A DNA stretch of 64,000 nt, from positions 1,178,001 through 1,242,000 of the forward strand of contig NZ_CCSE01000001.1 of the NCBI RefSeq assembly GCF_000756715.1, written 5' to 3'. Of this stretch, positions 9,897-18,268 are shown one piece after another (positions within the stretch are counted from its first letter, which is position 1; each line of letters starts with the position of its first letter). This DNA is from Jeotgalicoccus saudimassiliensis. GTDB lineage: Bacteria > Bacillota > Bacilli > Staphylococcales > Salinicoccaceae. The notes below the pieces were generated by a model, which was not told the DNA's origin, searched no databases, and was given only the letters and a program-made list of their open reading frames with translations. The translations under genes and the position numbers were made by a program.

Positions 9897-10499
9897 ATGC
9901 AGTTAAAACGTATGTTATTAGCGGGTGGTCTTGCAGGTATGCTGTTACTCGCCGCATGTAATGGGGAAAGTACCGAAGAAGAAAGTGCTGAAGGAGAACA
10001 ACCGGCTGAAGAAACAACAGATGAAGGATCATCAGAAGGCGTATCTTATTCAGGTATTAACGGTGATTACAGCTTCACAAACTTTACACTGGTGGAAATT
10101 CCGGCGCAGGACGCTGAAGGCAACGACACGACAATTCAGGCAGTTGCCGCAGAATTTGAATTTGAAAACACATCAGACCGCACGGCTACACCATCAGAAG
10201 CATTCAGTCTTGATTTAGCGATAAGACAAGTCAGCGAAGATGGTGAAGCACCGACAGAAAACTATACGATGGACCTTGAAGATGAGGGAGAATTCGCAGA
10301 CGGTAAAGCCGCTGCTACAGAACTCGTTGAGCCGGGCGAAAGCGCAACAGCTGTAGTTGCATACGGTCCGCTGGATCCCGAACTTGCAACACACCTGCAG
10401 GCGAGAGAAAATCCGCTTGAAGAAACAGAATCAATGGATCATGAATTAGAACTTGATTTGAAGCCCGCTGAAGACGGTGAAGAGGAATCAGAAGAATAA
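9897..10499 (+). CDS. acidic lipoprotein, DUF5067-like
   Basis: Predicted exported lipoprotein of unknown function. The start at ATG 9897 has TTTAGGGGGA upstream; an in-frame extension to 9867 lacks one. The signal peptide ends in the lipobox LLAAC with the lipidated cysteine at residue 21. A low-complexity Glu/Ser linker follows. A beta-rich domain (SYSGINGDYSFTNF, then FEFENTSDRTATPSEAF) resembles the DUF5067/telomeric-repeat-like immunoglobulin folds of many Gram-positive lipoproteins. The C-terminus is again Glu-rich. Its strong negative charge fits a salt-tolerant organism. A terminator follows directly, so it is probably monocistronic or read with menA, 80 bp upstream. Confidence 0.75.
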   Translation: MQLKRMLLAGGLAGMLLLAACNGESTEEESAEGEQPAEETTDEGSSEGVSYSGINGDYSFTNFTLVEIPAQDAEGNDTTIQAVAAEFEFENTSDRTATPSEAFSLDLAIRQVSEDGEAPTENYTMDLEDEGEFADGKAAATELVEPGESATAVVAYGPLDPELATHLQARENPLEETESMDHELELDLKPAEDGEEESEE

Positions 10500-10512
10500 A
10501 TTTGTTGCTTTG

Positions 10513-10545
10513 GCAGCACCATTTTACGATGGTGCTGCTTTTTTT
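10513..10545 (+). terminator. terminator of the DUF5067-like lipoprotein gene
   Basis: Perfect GCAGCACCAT stem with a short loop, followed by seven T residues. It ends rightward transcription just before the 41-bp repeat array. Confidence 0.9.
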
Positions 10546-10568
10546 ATGGGGTTTTGGTGGGGGGCGTT

Positions 10569-11130
10569 CTATGAGCGCTCTTCATAGAACTTCCAATCCG
10601 TTCGGATTCCTATGAGCGCTCTTCATAGAACTTCTAAACCGTTTGGATTCCTATGAGCACTCTTCATAGAACTTCTAAACCGCTCGGATTCCTATGAGCG
10701 CTCTTCATAGAACTTCTAAACCGTTTGGATTCCTATGAACGCCCTTCATAGAACTTCTATACCGCCCGGATTCCTATGAGCACTCTTCATAGAACTTCTA
10801 AACCGCTCGGATTCCTATGAACGCCCTTCATAGAACTTCTATACCGCCCGGATTCCTATGAGCGCTCTTCATAGAACTTCTATACCGCTCGGATTCCTAT
10901 GAGCGCTCTTCATAGAACTTCCAATCCGCTCGGATTCCTTTGAGCGCCCTTCATAGAACTTCTAAACCGTTTGGATTCCTTTGAGCGCTCTTCATAGAAC
11001 TTCTATACCGCCCGGATTCCTTTGAGCGCTCTTCATAGAACTTCTATACCGCTCGGATTCCTATGAGCGCTCTTCAAAGAACGCCTAAACCGCTCGGATT
11101 CCTTTGAGCGCTCTTCATAGAACGCCTCCG
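10569..11130. repeat. 41-bp minisatellite array 1 (13 full units and a partial one)
   Basis: Tandem units begin every 41 bp from 10569 (10569, 10610, 10651 ... 11102). Each begins CTATGAGCGCTCTTCATAG (or a close variant), continues AACTTCTAAACCG and ends CTCGGATTC. CTATGAG and TTCATAG can form a hairpin around a 5-nt loop, with a G-U pair next to the loop on the plus strand; units 5 and 7 carry a change (CTATGAA) that makes the stem fully Watson-Crick. Some units hold a second palindrome (AATCCGNNCGGATT). The array contains stops in all frames. It fills the space between two facing terminators (10513-10545 and 11158-11190). Confidence 0.97.
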
Positions 11131-11157
11131 TATAAAACACCAACACCGCCCGCAAAC

Positions 11158-11190
11158 AAAAAAAACCGTCCTGCTCTACACAGGACGGTT
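11158..11190 (-). terminator. terminator of the 155-aa membrane protein gene
   Basis: On the minus strand AACCGTCCTG and CAGGACGG flank a short loop, followed by seven T residues. It ends leftward transcription just before array 1. Confidence 0.9.
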
Positions 11191-11200
11191 CCAAGTATAC

Positions 11201-11668
11201 TTATCTTGTTTTCGTCAGGATAAACTTCGTACCTTCTGCTTCGTACGTCAGTTCTCCGTCTTCCATATCCATTCTTACAGACTGCATGATATGCGGTTTG
11301 TTATTAAAGTCACGGTACAGAATGCGGATGCGGAAATTCATCGTCTGATCCGGCTGCATGTAGAACTTCAGAATCACTACATCATTTTCGCCTTCTTCTT
11401 TGATATAGTGATATTTGGTCGTGAAGTCGTATCCTTTAATATAAACCTTCTCAATGTGGAACGGGTTGTTATTTTTGTTCTCAACACGGAACATCTTGTA
11501 TTCTCCTCGCTCGTTTTCTCTCCAGCCCACTTCGTCAATCATTAACAGGGGCTGCGTTTCCATAACCTCGCTCCGTTTTCTGGAAACATATATACCGAGA
11601 CCAACAAATAGTGCAATAGAAGCCACGAGTAAAATAATTACATTAAGCCAAACTAATAACGGATCCAT
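11201..11668 (-). CDS. membrane-anchored hypothetical protein
   Basis: 155 aa, function not recognised. One hydrophobic helix at about residues 5-27, a short basic stretch (SRKRSE) that should face the cytosol, then a soluble mixed-charge domain rich in aromatic residues (YKMFRVENKNNNPFHIEKV, then FYMQPDQTMNFRIRILYRDF) that looks like a beta-sandwich. The ribosome-binding site is weak (GAGAG). It has its own terminator and no operon partner. Confidence is high that it is a gene because the frame is long, opposite frames are short and the membrane-domain layout is sensible. Confidence 0.7.
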   Translation of the reverse strand: MDPLLVWLNVIILLVASIALFVGLGIYVSRKRSEVMETQPLLMIDEVGWRENERGEYKMFRVENKNNNPFHIEKVYIKGYDFTTKYHYIKEEGENDVVILKFYMQPDQTMNFRIRILYRDFNNKPHIMQSVRMDMEDGELTYEAEGTKFILTKTR

Positions 11669-11774
11669 TTATTTTCCAACTCTCTGATTATTTTCATTTC
11701 TATAATTTTATCATTATATGTAAGATAAAAACAATTATGTTACATTGAGAGCACACAAATAAGGAGTCGGTTTT

Positions 11775-11867
11775 ATGATTGAAATACTCAGCGGCATCGG
11801 CCTTGCATTTATACTTTTTGTTATTATCGGCATTTCCATCCTGCTTGCCGTCCATCAAAGTAAATGA
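11775..11867 (+). CDS. 30-aa single-pass membrane peptide
   Basis: A short frame with a very strong AAGGAGTCGG ribosome-binding site spaced correctly before ATG 11775. The product starts MIEILSGIGLAFILFVIIGI and ends with a HQSK tail: a negative charge at the N-terminus, one hydrophobic helix of about 23 residues, and a basic C-terminus. This is the layout of small membrane modulators and of some type I toxins. No antisense RNA is evident. Function unknown. It ends 4 bp before the stop of the converging 11871-12122 gene. Confidence 0.55.
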   Translation: MIEILSGIGLAFILFVIIGISILLAVHQSK

Positions 11868-11870
11868 TTT

Positions 11871-12122
11871 TTAAAATGAAATGACTATGAGAATTATCCC
11901 CAGAATAATCGCAATAATCCCGCCCGCCATAAATAATCTGCGCTGCTCAGGCGTAATTTCTTTTCTGAAAGCATCCATAAAAGAAATGAGGCTGATTAAC
12001 AGAAGGATGACAATCGGTGCGGCAGTATAAATAAACGATCCGTAATGAAACCATTCGTAAAACATTGACAGTACATAAAATATAACTGCTGCAAATATAA
12101 TTATTACCAGACTGTTTCTCAT
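11871..12122 (-). CDS. small three-helix membrane protein
   Basis: 83 aa from ATG 12122, which has GGAAAGAG upstream; a TTG at 12140 would add six residues but lies on that site. Three predicted membrane helices (residues about 4-20, 30-48 and 63-82) separated by a charged loop (DAFRKEITPEQRR). I do not recognise the family. It is divergent from the BASS/ACR3-like transporter gene with only a few tens of bases between starts, so the two may share a control region. Confidence 0.6.
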   Translation of the reverse strand: MRNSLVIIIFAAVIFYVLSMFYEWFHYGSFIYTAAPIVILLLISLISFMDAFRKEITPEQRRLFMAGGIIAIILGIILIVISF

Positions 12123-12166
12123 TGCTGACACTCTTTCCAAAAATATTTTAATAAGTGAGGACGAAA

Positions 12167-13114
12167 TTGAAATTTATAACAGATAACCAAATCTTTTTAT
12201 ATGCATTCGCAATAGTTGCCGGTGGTGTTACGGGTTTACTCATTACTGACATCAGCAATTTGCTGAGCCCGCTGATTTCCCCGCTAATCGCCATGCTTCT
12301 CTATGTAATGTTTACACAGATTCCATTTTTAACATTACGTAATATATTATCCGAGACAAAATTTATCTTGGCACTGCTGGTCACAAACTTTATCTTCGTA
12401 CCTTTGCTCGTCTGGATACTAATAATAATATTTCCTCTGCCGGCGGCGATACTGTTAGGTGTGTGCCTCGTACTGCTCACCCCGTGCATCGATTATGTCA
12501 TACCGTTTACGAAGCTTGGTAAGGGAGATGAAAACCTCGTACTCGCGTCAACACCGCTGCTGTTTATTATACAAATACTGCTGCTCCCGGTATACCTGAC
12601 AATTTTTATCGGCCGGGAAATTACAAATGTGGTCAGCATCGGCCCGTTTGTTGAGGCGTTTCTTTTGCTGATTGTTCTGCCGCTCGCTGCAGCGGTCGTT
12701 ACACAGCTTGCTGCAAAAAAGACAAAAGCAGGTAAATTACTGATTAAAACAGCCGGAAAACTGCCGGAATTCTTGATGGCGGCAGTACTGTTTACAGTTG
12801 TTGCAGCCCAGATTGGTAAAGTATATGATGATTTCAATCTTATATTAAGTGTCGTACCGGTTTATATATTTTATCTGATAATTACACCGTTTATTTCCAA
12901 ATTCACTGCTTCGTCATTTAAACTCACACCCGCAGCGGGACGTTCACTCGCATTCAGTGCAGGAACGAGAAATTCTCTGGTCGTTCTGCCGCTCGCACTT
13001 GCACTCCCCGGTGAATGGGCAGTAATTGCTTCTGCAGTTATCGTAACACAGACGATCACCGAGCTCATCGGTGAGTTATTCTACATTAAGCTGATACCGA
13101 AACTGATTAAGTAA
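12167..13114 (+). CDS. BASS/ACR3-like membrane transporter
   Basis: Predicted integral membrane transporter of the bile acid:sodium symporter/arsenite permease superfamily, about ten helices in 315 aa. The conserved proline/glutamate-type region FTQIPFLTLRNI and the LTPCIDYVIPFTKLGKGDENLVLASTPL stretch with its cysteine are near residues 50-130, typical of arsenic resistance permeases in this fold; FSAGTRNSLVVLPLALAL is the second inverted-repeat signature. TGAGGA sits 6 nt before TTG 12167; a GTG at 12155 overlaps that site. No arsR or arsC gene is adjacent, so arsenite as substrate is not shown. It could export another anion. Confidence 0.75.
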   Translation: MKFITDNQIFLYAFAIVAGGVTGLLITDISNLLSPLISPLIAMLLYVMFTQIPFLTLRNILSETKFILALLVTNFIFVPLLVWILIIIFPLPAAILLGVCLVLLTPCIDYVIPFTKLGKGDENLVLASTPLLFIIQILLLPVYLTIFIGREITNVVSIGPFVEAFLLLIVLPLAAAVVTQLAAKKTKAGKLLIKTAGKLPEFLMAAVLFTVVAAQIGKVYDDFNLILSVVPVYIFYLIITPFISKFTASSFKLTPAAGRSLAFSAGTRNSLVVLPLALALPGEWAVIASAVIVTQTITELIGELFYIKLIPKLIK

Positions 13115-13145
13115 AAAGCACTCAATCCGCGGATTGAGTGCTTTT
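13113..13145. terminator. bidirectional terminator
   Basis: Perfect AAAAGCACTCAATCC inverted repeat between the converging transporter and lipoprotein genes, with A and T runs on the two sides. Confidence 0.9.
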
Positions 13146-13148
13146 GTA

Positions 13149-13559
13149 TTATTCTACTTCAAACATATCATCTGTATGTTCGTGCAGCTCATCCGGCCCG
13201 TTAATGTGCGCGGTAATACTGTATTCTCCAGCTGCAATTTCTGATGCTTCCGCAGCGTAAACACCCTCGCCCTGATGTTCAGCATTCAGCCATGTAATCT
13301 CTTCTGTTTCAGGTTCCTGAATTTCAAAACGTACACGGTCCGCTTCATAAGCTTCGTCTTCCTGTAAAAGTTCAACACTGATTACTGCAGGATCTGAGTC
13401 ATTATCTACTGTTAGATTCATATCCAGCACATGTTCATGGTGATGTTCTGCACTCTCATCATGCGGTTCGTGAGTTTCATCGCTGTGCGCTTCTTCAGAA
13501 CTGTTACTGCATGCTGCCAGTGCTAATGTCAGACCCGAAAGTATAAAAAGTTTTCTCAT
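13149..13559 (-). CDS. His-rich lipoprotein with YtkA/FixH-like domain
   Basis: 136-aa exported lipoprotein. The signal peptide MRKLFILSGLTLALAAC has a LAAC lipobox with the cysteine at residue 17. Then comes a linker rich in His, Glu and Asp (EAHSDETHEPHDESAEHHHEH) that could bind metal ions, followed by a YtkA-like immunoglobulin domain (VISVELLQEDEAYEADRV, then GEGVYAAEASEIAAGEYSI). YtkA-domain proteins are linked to copper handling and cytochrome oxidase assembly in other bacteria; a copper role here is inference only. GGAGGATTA precedes ATG 13559. Confidence 0.75.
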   Translation of the reverse strand: MRKLFILSGLTLALAACSNSSEEAHSDETHEPHDESAEHHHEHVLDMNLTVDNDSDPAVISVELLQEDEAYEADRVRFEIQEPETEEITWLNAEHQGEGVYAAEASEIAAGEYSITAHINGPDELHEHTDDMFEVE

Positions 13560-13722
13560 AAAATAATCCTCCGCCGTTATTATGTATGGATTTATTTTAT
13601 CAGAAGCATTTATACATGACTGTATATTTTAAGTTCATTTAGTGACAACATTCAACATATACCAGTTAACATATTTAAATGATACGACCTGCTGTTATTG
13701 AAAGGTGATTCCAATACAATTT

Positions 13723-15852
13723 TTAGTATTTACTGAAAGTTTCCTTAAGGATATCATATGACTTCTTAACTCTCTCTTTAGAAGCCGGTAAATCCCATTT
13801 CTCCCATGTAAATTCTTTCATCTCACTTAGCTTACCGCCGAAAATCTGTGGGAAGCTGTCGACTGTGACATCACGGTTTTTCATAATGACCCCCGCTTTT
13901 ATACTATCCTGAGTAATTTCGGCTTCCAGTCCGTTCTCTGCAATATTTCCTATAAATTCATGCTGGGACGGGTCTTTCGCACTGATCAGCATCCAAGGTA
14001 TTCTAATTTCTATAACTCCATTTTCCCTGTCCCAATAATAATCATTTAATGAGTTATAATCTTCATGTTCCGGATTACCGTTCCCCTCTTTCAACAGACC
14101 TGTTTCGTATGATTCAAAAGGAATCAGTTCATCACGGTCAGGAAGATAAAGTTCCTTGTTCAGTGCGAACCGTATAGAATTGAATCTTCCGGAATTTTTC
14201 TCGAGTTCCTTCCCGGGATTAATCATTCCGAGTGTATGACCGTACTGAATGTTAAAAAAGTCATAGTAGTCATCAACCACTACCCGTGATTCATCCTCAC
14301 GGAGCTGGATAATAAAATCAACCGCGTTCTCTGTATACACACCGTTAACTGCAGTATTCCCCTGCCCTGGAATAATGTCGAGCGGAATATCAATTTCACC
14401 GTTAAATCCCGGTTCGTGTTCTATTTTAAAATATAAATACCTTTCATCAGTATCCATCGACAAACTTTTAAGTTCATCGTTTCCTTCATACATTAAATCT
14501 GTTTGCCAGTCGTCTGTACTACCATCCACACCGATTTTATGTGTGTCAAAACTCAGCAGCCCGAACTGCTGTTCATTGGTCTGCGCATTCGACCAGTATG
14601 GTCTGCGGTCCGGATTATCGTAATCCATCGTATTCCATGTACGCTTGAACCATTCGTCCTGCCAAGTAAATACGAGACCGCCCATCATTTCTTCATGCAT
14701 GATATCTTCAAAAAGGTGTGTCACTATTTCTCCCTGTTCTTTCTCAGAAAGGAATCCCTGATTCCATCCGTACGGATTTTTATGTGTCATTCCGCGGGAA
14801 GCCGGAACACCGAATTCAGCAACAAGCAGAGGCATTGTATGTTCCTTATGCAGTTTCTTTAAATAGCCTGCGTAGTTATTCTTTTCGCCCCGGTGATCAA
14901 CATGCTCCACATACTCTTTTTCATAATTCAGGAAATCCGGATAGTACGGGTAGATATGGTATGAAGCAAACTGTCCGATCTCTGTCATCGGTCCTTCAGT
15001 GTAAATCACATTTGGATTAACTGTCACCATGTCTTCCATATCAGATGAGTCAGATTCGTGTTCCAAAAGATCCGTCGTTACCCAGTTTGTAAAACTCATC
15101 GGTCTTAATGACCCATAGTTTTCATGTTCTAAACGTGTCGCAAATTCCATTTTCTCTGCCAGCCACCGTTCAAATGGTGAAGCATCTTTAGTACTGTAGT
15201 ATGTCCCGTCAAACTGCCCTGCATCATGATGAACTTCATTCGTGTTTACAACAAGCGGCGGATACCATTCTACACCGAGAATCCAGCTGATAACATATTC
15301 AGAAACATCATCTTTATACTTACCATGTGCTTTCCCGGATGTTTCAGCAATATTTGCATTCCCATGCACGGCATTAATAATACTTTTTATATCTTCATCA
15401 AATTCTTTATTTAATTTCTTTTCATATGCATCGAGATCTTCATGCATTTTCACTTCATCCACCCAGAAACCGTGCATGATATATATCGGTTTAGCCGGAT
15501 GTTTTTCGTTATAATCTTTTAATGCCGAATAGAATCCCGGCGGATGGAGCGTGTACACTCGTACAGTATTCGCATTCATTCTCCCGATATGTTCAAACCA
15601 TCTGAAGTATTCATCTTCGGTAATTGCCGCTTCCCCGGGGAAATATCCAGGTTTAGCCATACCCATATTGACACCTTTAACAATCATCGGTTCGAAACCT
15701 TCTTTAGAATTAATTTCGATTTTCCCGTCATGTATTCTGGCAGGCTGCATTTCATATGCCTCCTTCGTGTCGTCGGCAAATACATTCATCAGTGCAAATA
15801 CTCCTGCGATAGCCGCTGCCGCACAAAGTGAAGTAATTAATAGTTTCTTCAT
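13723..15852 (-). CDS. exported glycoside hydrolase-like protein with C-terminal carbohydrate-binding-like domain
   Basis: 709 aa, last gene of the four-gene operon. The N-terminal hydrophobic segment is a signal peptide or anchor (possible cleavage after NVFA). Residues about 55-440 look like a TIM-barrel hydrolase: KGVNMGMAKPGYFPGE, NANTVRVYTLHPP, WILGVEWYPP and LLVAEFGVPASRG. The last two contain glutamates placed as in retaining family A enzymes, probably acid/base and nucleophile. About residues 455-690 resemble a CBM9/DOMON-like beta-sandwich. It overlaps the GT2 gene by 4 bp, so it likely trims, releases or modifies the polymer that synthase makes. The exact GH family is not certain, and no terminator is evident after it. 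Confidence 0.75.
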   Translation of the reverse strand: MKKLLITSLCAAAAIAGVFALMNVFADDTKEAYEMQPARIHDGKIEINSKEGFEPMIVKGVNMGMAKPGYFPGEAAITEDEYFRWFEHIGRMNANTVRVYTLHPPGFYSALKDYNEKHPAKPIYIMHGFWVDEVKMHEDLDAYEKKLNKEFDEDIKSIINAVHGNANIAETSGKAHGKYKDDVSEYVISWILGVEWYPPLVVNTNEVHHDAGQFDGTYYSTKDASPFERWLAEKMEFATRLEHENYGSLRPMSFTNWVTTDLLEHESDSSDMEDMVTVNPNVIYTEGPMTEIGQFASYHIYPYYPDFLNYEKEYVEHVDHRGEKNNYAGYLKKLHKEHTMPLLVAEFGVPASRGMTHKNPYGWNQGFLSEKEQGEIVTHLFEDIMHEEMMGGLVFTWQDEWFKRTWNTMDYDNPDRRPYWSNAQTNEQQFGLLSFDTHKIGVDGSTDDWQTDLMYEGNDELKSLSMDTDERYLYFKIEHEPGFNGEIDIPLDIIPGQGNTAVNGVYTENAVDFIIQLREDESRVVVDDYYDFFNIQYGHTLGMINPGKELEKNSGRFNSIRFALNKELYLPDRDELIPFESYETGLLKEGNGNPEHEDYNSLNDYYWDRENGVIEIRIPWMLISAKDPSQHEFIGNIAENGLEAEITQDSIKAGVIMKNRDVTVDSFPQIFGGKLSEMKEFTWEKWDLPASKERVKKSYDILKETFSKY

Positions 15853-17264
15853 TGATTCCTGTCTCTCCCCAGTCCTTTTCTTTCCATATTGCCCCAGTCC
15901 TGCTTTTTAAAGATAAAACGAATCATCCCTTCAAGTCGGAACATTATTGTCAGCGGTCTGTACCAAAATGTTTCTGTCAGTGAGATTAAGACCAGTTTAA
16001 TTATACTCTTCGGATTGATATATCTATTCGTCGTCCATGATTCTATTAAGAGAGACAGCGATGAAAATAACGAGCCGTATATAACCAGAGTAAGCAGTAT
16101 TATTAATGCAAATTCAGTATTCAGCTGATCTGTACTGAATGCAATTATCATATAAATATATCCTGCAAGTTCGACGAGCGCCCCAAGCGCTTCAAACAAC
16201 CAAAAGTAAGGAAATGCAATAAAGCCGAGTCTGCCGAACTTAGGATTCATCGTAATGTATTTATGTTTCCACAGACTTTCAAACAGTCCCTGTGACCAGC
16301 GTCTCCGCTGTCTTCGCAACACCGGGAAACTTGTCGGTGCTTCCGTCCAGCAGACAGGATCAGGTACAAACTCAATCTGCTTATCCATTTTATTTTTTCT
16401 TATATGAGCGTGAACCTTTACTACCAGCTCCATATCTTCACCAATAACATCTTTTGCATAGCCGCCGGCTTCTATTACAATTCTTTTGTTAAAAATACTG
16501 AACGCACCTGATACAATCAGGACCATATTAAAGCGGCTAAAAAATATTCTGCCGAGCATAAATGCACGAAGATATTCTATAATCTGCATCAGAACAAGGG
16601 GATGGTTCCCCAGCTCCTTCTGTACCATCGCACCAAAATGAATATCATTGCCGTTTGCAATGCGGACGTTGCCGCCCGCCACAGCTACTTTGCCGTCAGA
16701 TTCGATAATCGGGCGCATTACCCGGAGCAGTGAGTTACTATCCAGTATAGAGTCACCGTCGATTGAACAAAAATACGGATAACGTGAGAAATTTATACCT
16801 GCATTTAGTGCATCTGCCTTTCCGCCGTTTTCTTTTCTAATTAAAAATACTTTTGGGTGCAGCTTCGACTGAAAAACACACAGTATTTTTTCAGTCGGTA
16901 AATCTGTGTTAAGGCTTCTCGTGCTCGTTACCATATCGAATGTTTCAATAACAATTTGCGCTGTTTGATCCGTTGAACCATCATCAATCACAATAATTTC
17001 AGTTTCCGGATACTTCAGTGTAATAAGTGAATGCAGTGACTCAATAATCCCAAGCTCTTCATTAAATGCCGGTACCAGAATGGAAACAGGTTTGGTAAAT
17101 ACGTTCATCTGAAATTCTTCTTCCAGCCAGTCATGGTCAAGCCGCTTTCTCTTCGCAAGAGTCTTATAAGCAACTGCCATCATAAGTAAATAAAAAATTA
17201 TGATAGCTGCCATATAAAGTATGATGAGCATGCCGACAATATTCCCGATATAAGTTAAGTCCAT
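15849..17264 (-). CDS. processive family 2 glycosyltransferase (membrane polysaccharide synthase)
   Basis: 471-aa BcsA/IcaA/HasA-type synthase. One N-terminal helix, then a GT-A catalytic domain with all processive motifs: VIDDGSTDQT, SIDGDS, the GEDMEL acceptor Asp and QRRRWSQG (the QxxRW motif), followed by three or four C-terminal helices. It polymerises a UDP-sugar and probably exports the chain through its own membrane channel. There is no PilZ domain, so any cyclic-di-GMP control must come from a partner. It overlaps the HEAT-like gene by 10 bp and the hydrolase gene by 4 bp. The sugar cannot be read from the sequence; a beta-linked glucosamine or glucose polymer is plausible. Confidence 0.88.
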   Translation of the reverse strand: MDLTYIGNIVGMLIILYMAAIIIFYLLMMAVAYKTLAKRKRLDHDWLEEEFQMNVFTKPVSILVPAFNEELGIIESLHSLITLKYPETEIIVIDDGSTDQTAQIVIETFDMVTSTRSLNTDLPTEKILCVFQSKLHPKVFLIRKENGGKADALNAGINFSRYPYFCSIDGDSILDSNSLLRVMRPIIESDGKVAVAGGNVRIANGNDIHFGAMVQKELGNHPLVLMQIIEYLRAFMLGRIFFSRFNMVLIVSGAFSIFNKRIVIEAGGYAKDVIGEDMELVVKVHAHIRKNKMDKQIEFVPDPVCWTEAPTSFPVLRRQRRRWSQGLFESLWKHKYITMNPKFGRLGFIAFPYFWLFEALGALVELAGYIYMIIAFSTDQLNTEFALIILLTLVIYGSLFSSLSLLIESWTTNRYINPKSIIKLVLISLTETFWYRPLTIMFRLEGMIRFIFKKQDWGNMERKGLGRDRNQ

Positions 17265-18268
17265 CTCAGATTGGACACCTCTTTCATTTCATCCTGATGC
17301 AAATCTGTTTCTACTGCCCAGCCGGGTTCATTAAATTCAAAGTACCTCAGCGAGTCCAGTGCTGCGTTTTGAACCAGGCGGTTTTTATCATTTGCGCATA
17401 CTTTTAAATAAGGAACAGTACTTTCACCGATTACCGGTGCCAGACGTGAAACCATCATGCGTTCTTCCCACACAATGGAACCAAAGTGTCCTGTATACTT
17501 TTCAGGGTTATACACGGTACCGATCAGCTGAATCGTTTTTAAAGCTCTGATTCTTGTCTCACGATCTTCATCATCAAACAAGGATTCCAGCCATTCAACA
17601 GACTGATGATCCCCAACCTGCGCCATTCTGCGCAGAAAAGCATATTTCTTCGCATGAGACATTTCATTGAAAGCAGGAATCAGTGATAACACAGATTCAT
17701 CATTCAAGCGACTCAGTATTTTTTTGTTCTCATATTCAGTCATCACTCTCGTTTTAAGGAACATATGACGAAATCTTTCAAAATCATAAATCGATAAATA
17801 GATTAAAAATAAATAGAATTCGAAATTTTCCATCGCATTAATTTCTCTTGTCGAATATATATCACCGAACCCGGGAACTTTAAATTCTGATATTTTATTT
17901 AATGTGTTAACGCGATGCGCCCATAAAGGTGATCTCAATTCTTTTCTGTATTCATTAGAGAAATAGGCTCTTACATACGATGAAATTCTGCGTTCAGCGT
18001 CAGTAGTTTTTCCGTTACTTAAAAATGTGGAAAATATTTTTTCGATGGCATGCTGCTGATTTCTGCTGTGATGTCTTGTCTCGGGCTGTTTACTTCCGTA
18101 ATATAAATAGTCATACCATTGTTCGATATGGTCATTGATGTATGTTTCAATTTCTTCCCGGTCTCTGTTTAATCCGGATGTCCGTATAATTGTGTAAATA
18201 ACAAGAATCGCCAGTATTATAAGAAGGACAATTAAAATGGATAAAATAATCTGGGTAATACCTGTCAT
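17255..18268 (-). CDS. membrane-anchored HEAT-repeat-like protein
   Basis: 337 aa. One N-terminal helix (about residues 5-28), then an entirely helical cytosolic region. The C-terminal half contains short paired helices typical of HEAT repeats (FLRRMAQVGDHQSVEWLESL, then DDEDRETRIRALKTIQLIG, then NRLVQNAALDSLRYFEF). HEAT domains usually serve as protein scaffolds. Its start overlaps the stop of the receiver gene by 4 bp, and its end overlaps the GT2 gene, so it probably couples the receiver to the synthase at the membrane. AGAGGTGG precedes ATG 18268. Function inferred from context. Confidence 0.75.
   Translation of the reverse strand: MTGITQIILSILIVLLIILAILVIYTIIRTSGLNRDREEIETYINDHIEQWYDYLYYGSKQPETRHHSRNQQHAIEKIFSTFLSNGKTTDAERRISSYVRAYFSNEYRKELRSPLWAHRVNTLNKISEFKVPGFGDIYSTREINAMENFEFYLFLIYLSIYDFERFRHMFLKTRVMTEYENKKILSRLNDESVLSLIPAFNEMSHAKKYAFLRRMAQVGDHQSVEWLESLFDDEDRETRIRALKTIQLIGTVYNPEKYTGHFGSIVWEERMMVSRLAPVIGESTVPYLKVCANDKNRLVQNAALDSLRYFEFNEPGWAVETDLHQDEMKEVSNLRWT

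Noticed and set aside
10569-11130. CRISPR array
   Set aside because: Units are contiguous near-identical copies with no unique spacers, and no cas genes are in the window. The same holds for arrays 2 and 3.
12167-13114. Arsenic resistance operon
   Set aside because: Only a permease-like gene is present; there is no arsR, arsC or arsenic-binding signature nearby, so I do not call an operon.
14503-15910. Several plus-strand frames of 60-120 codons opposite the glycoside hydrolase gene
   Set aside because: They are antisense shadows of a well-supported gene with signal peptide and catalytic motifs, and lack ribosome-binding sites.
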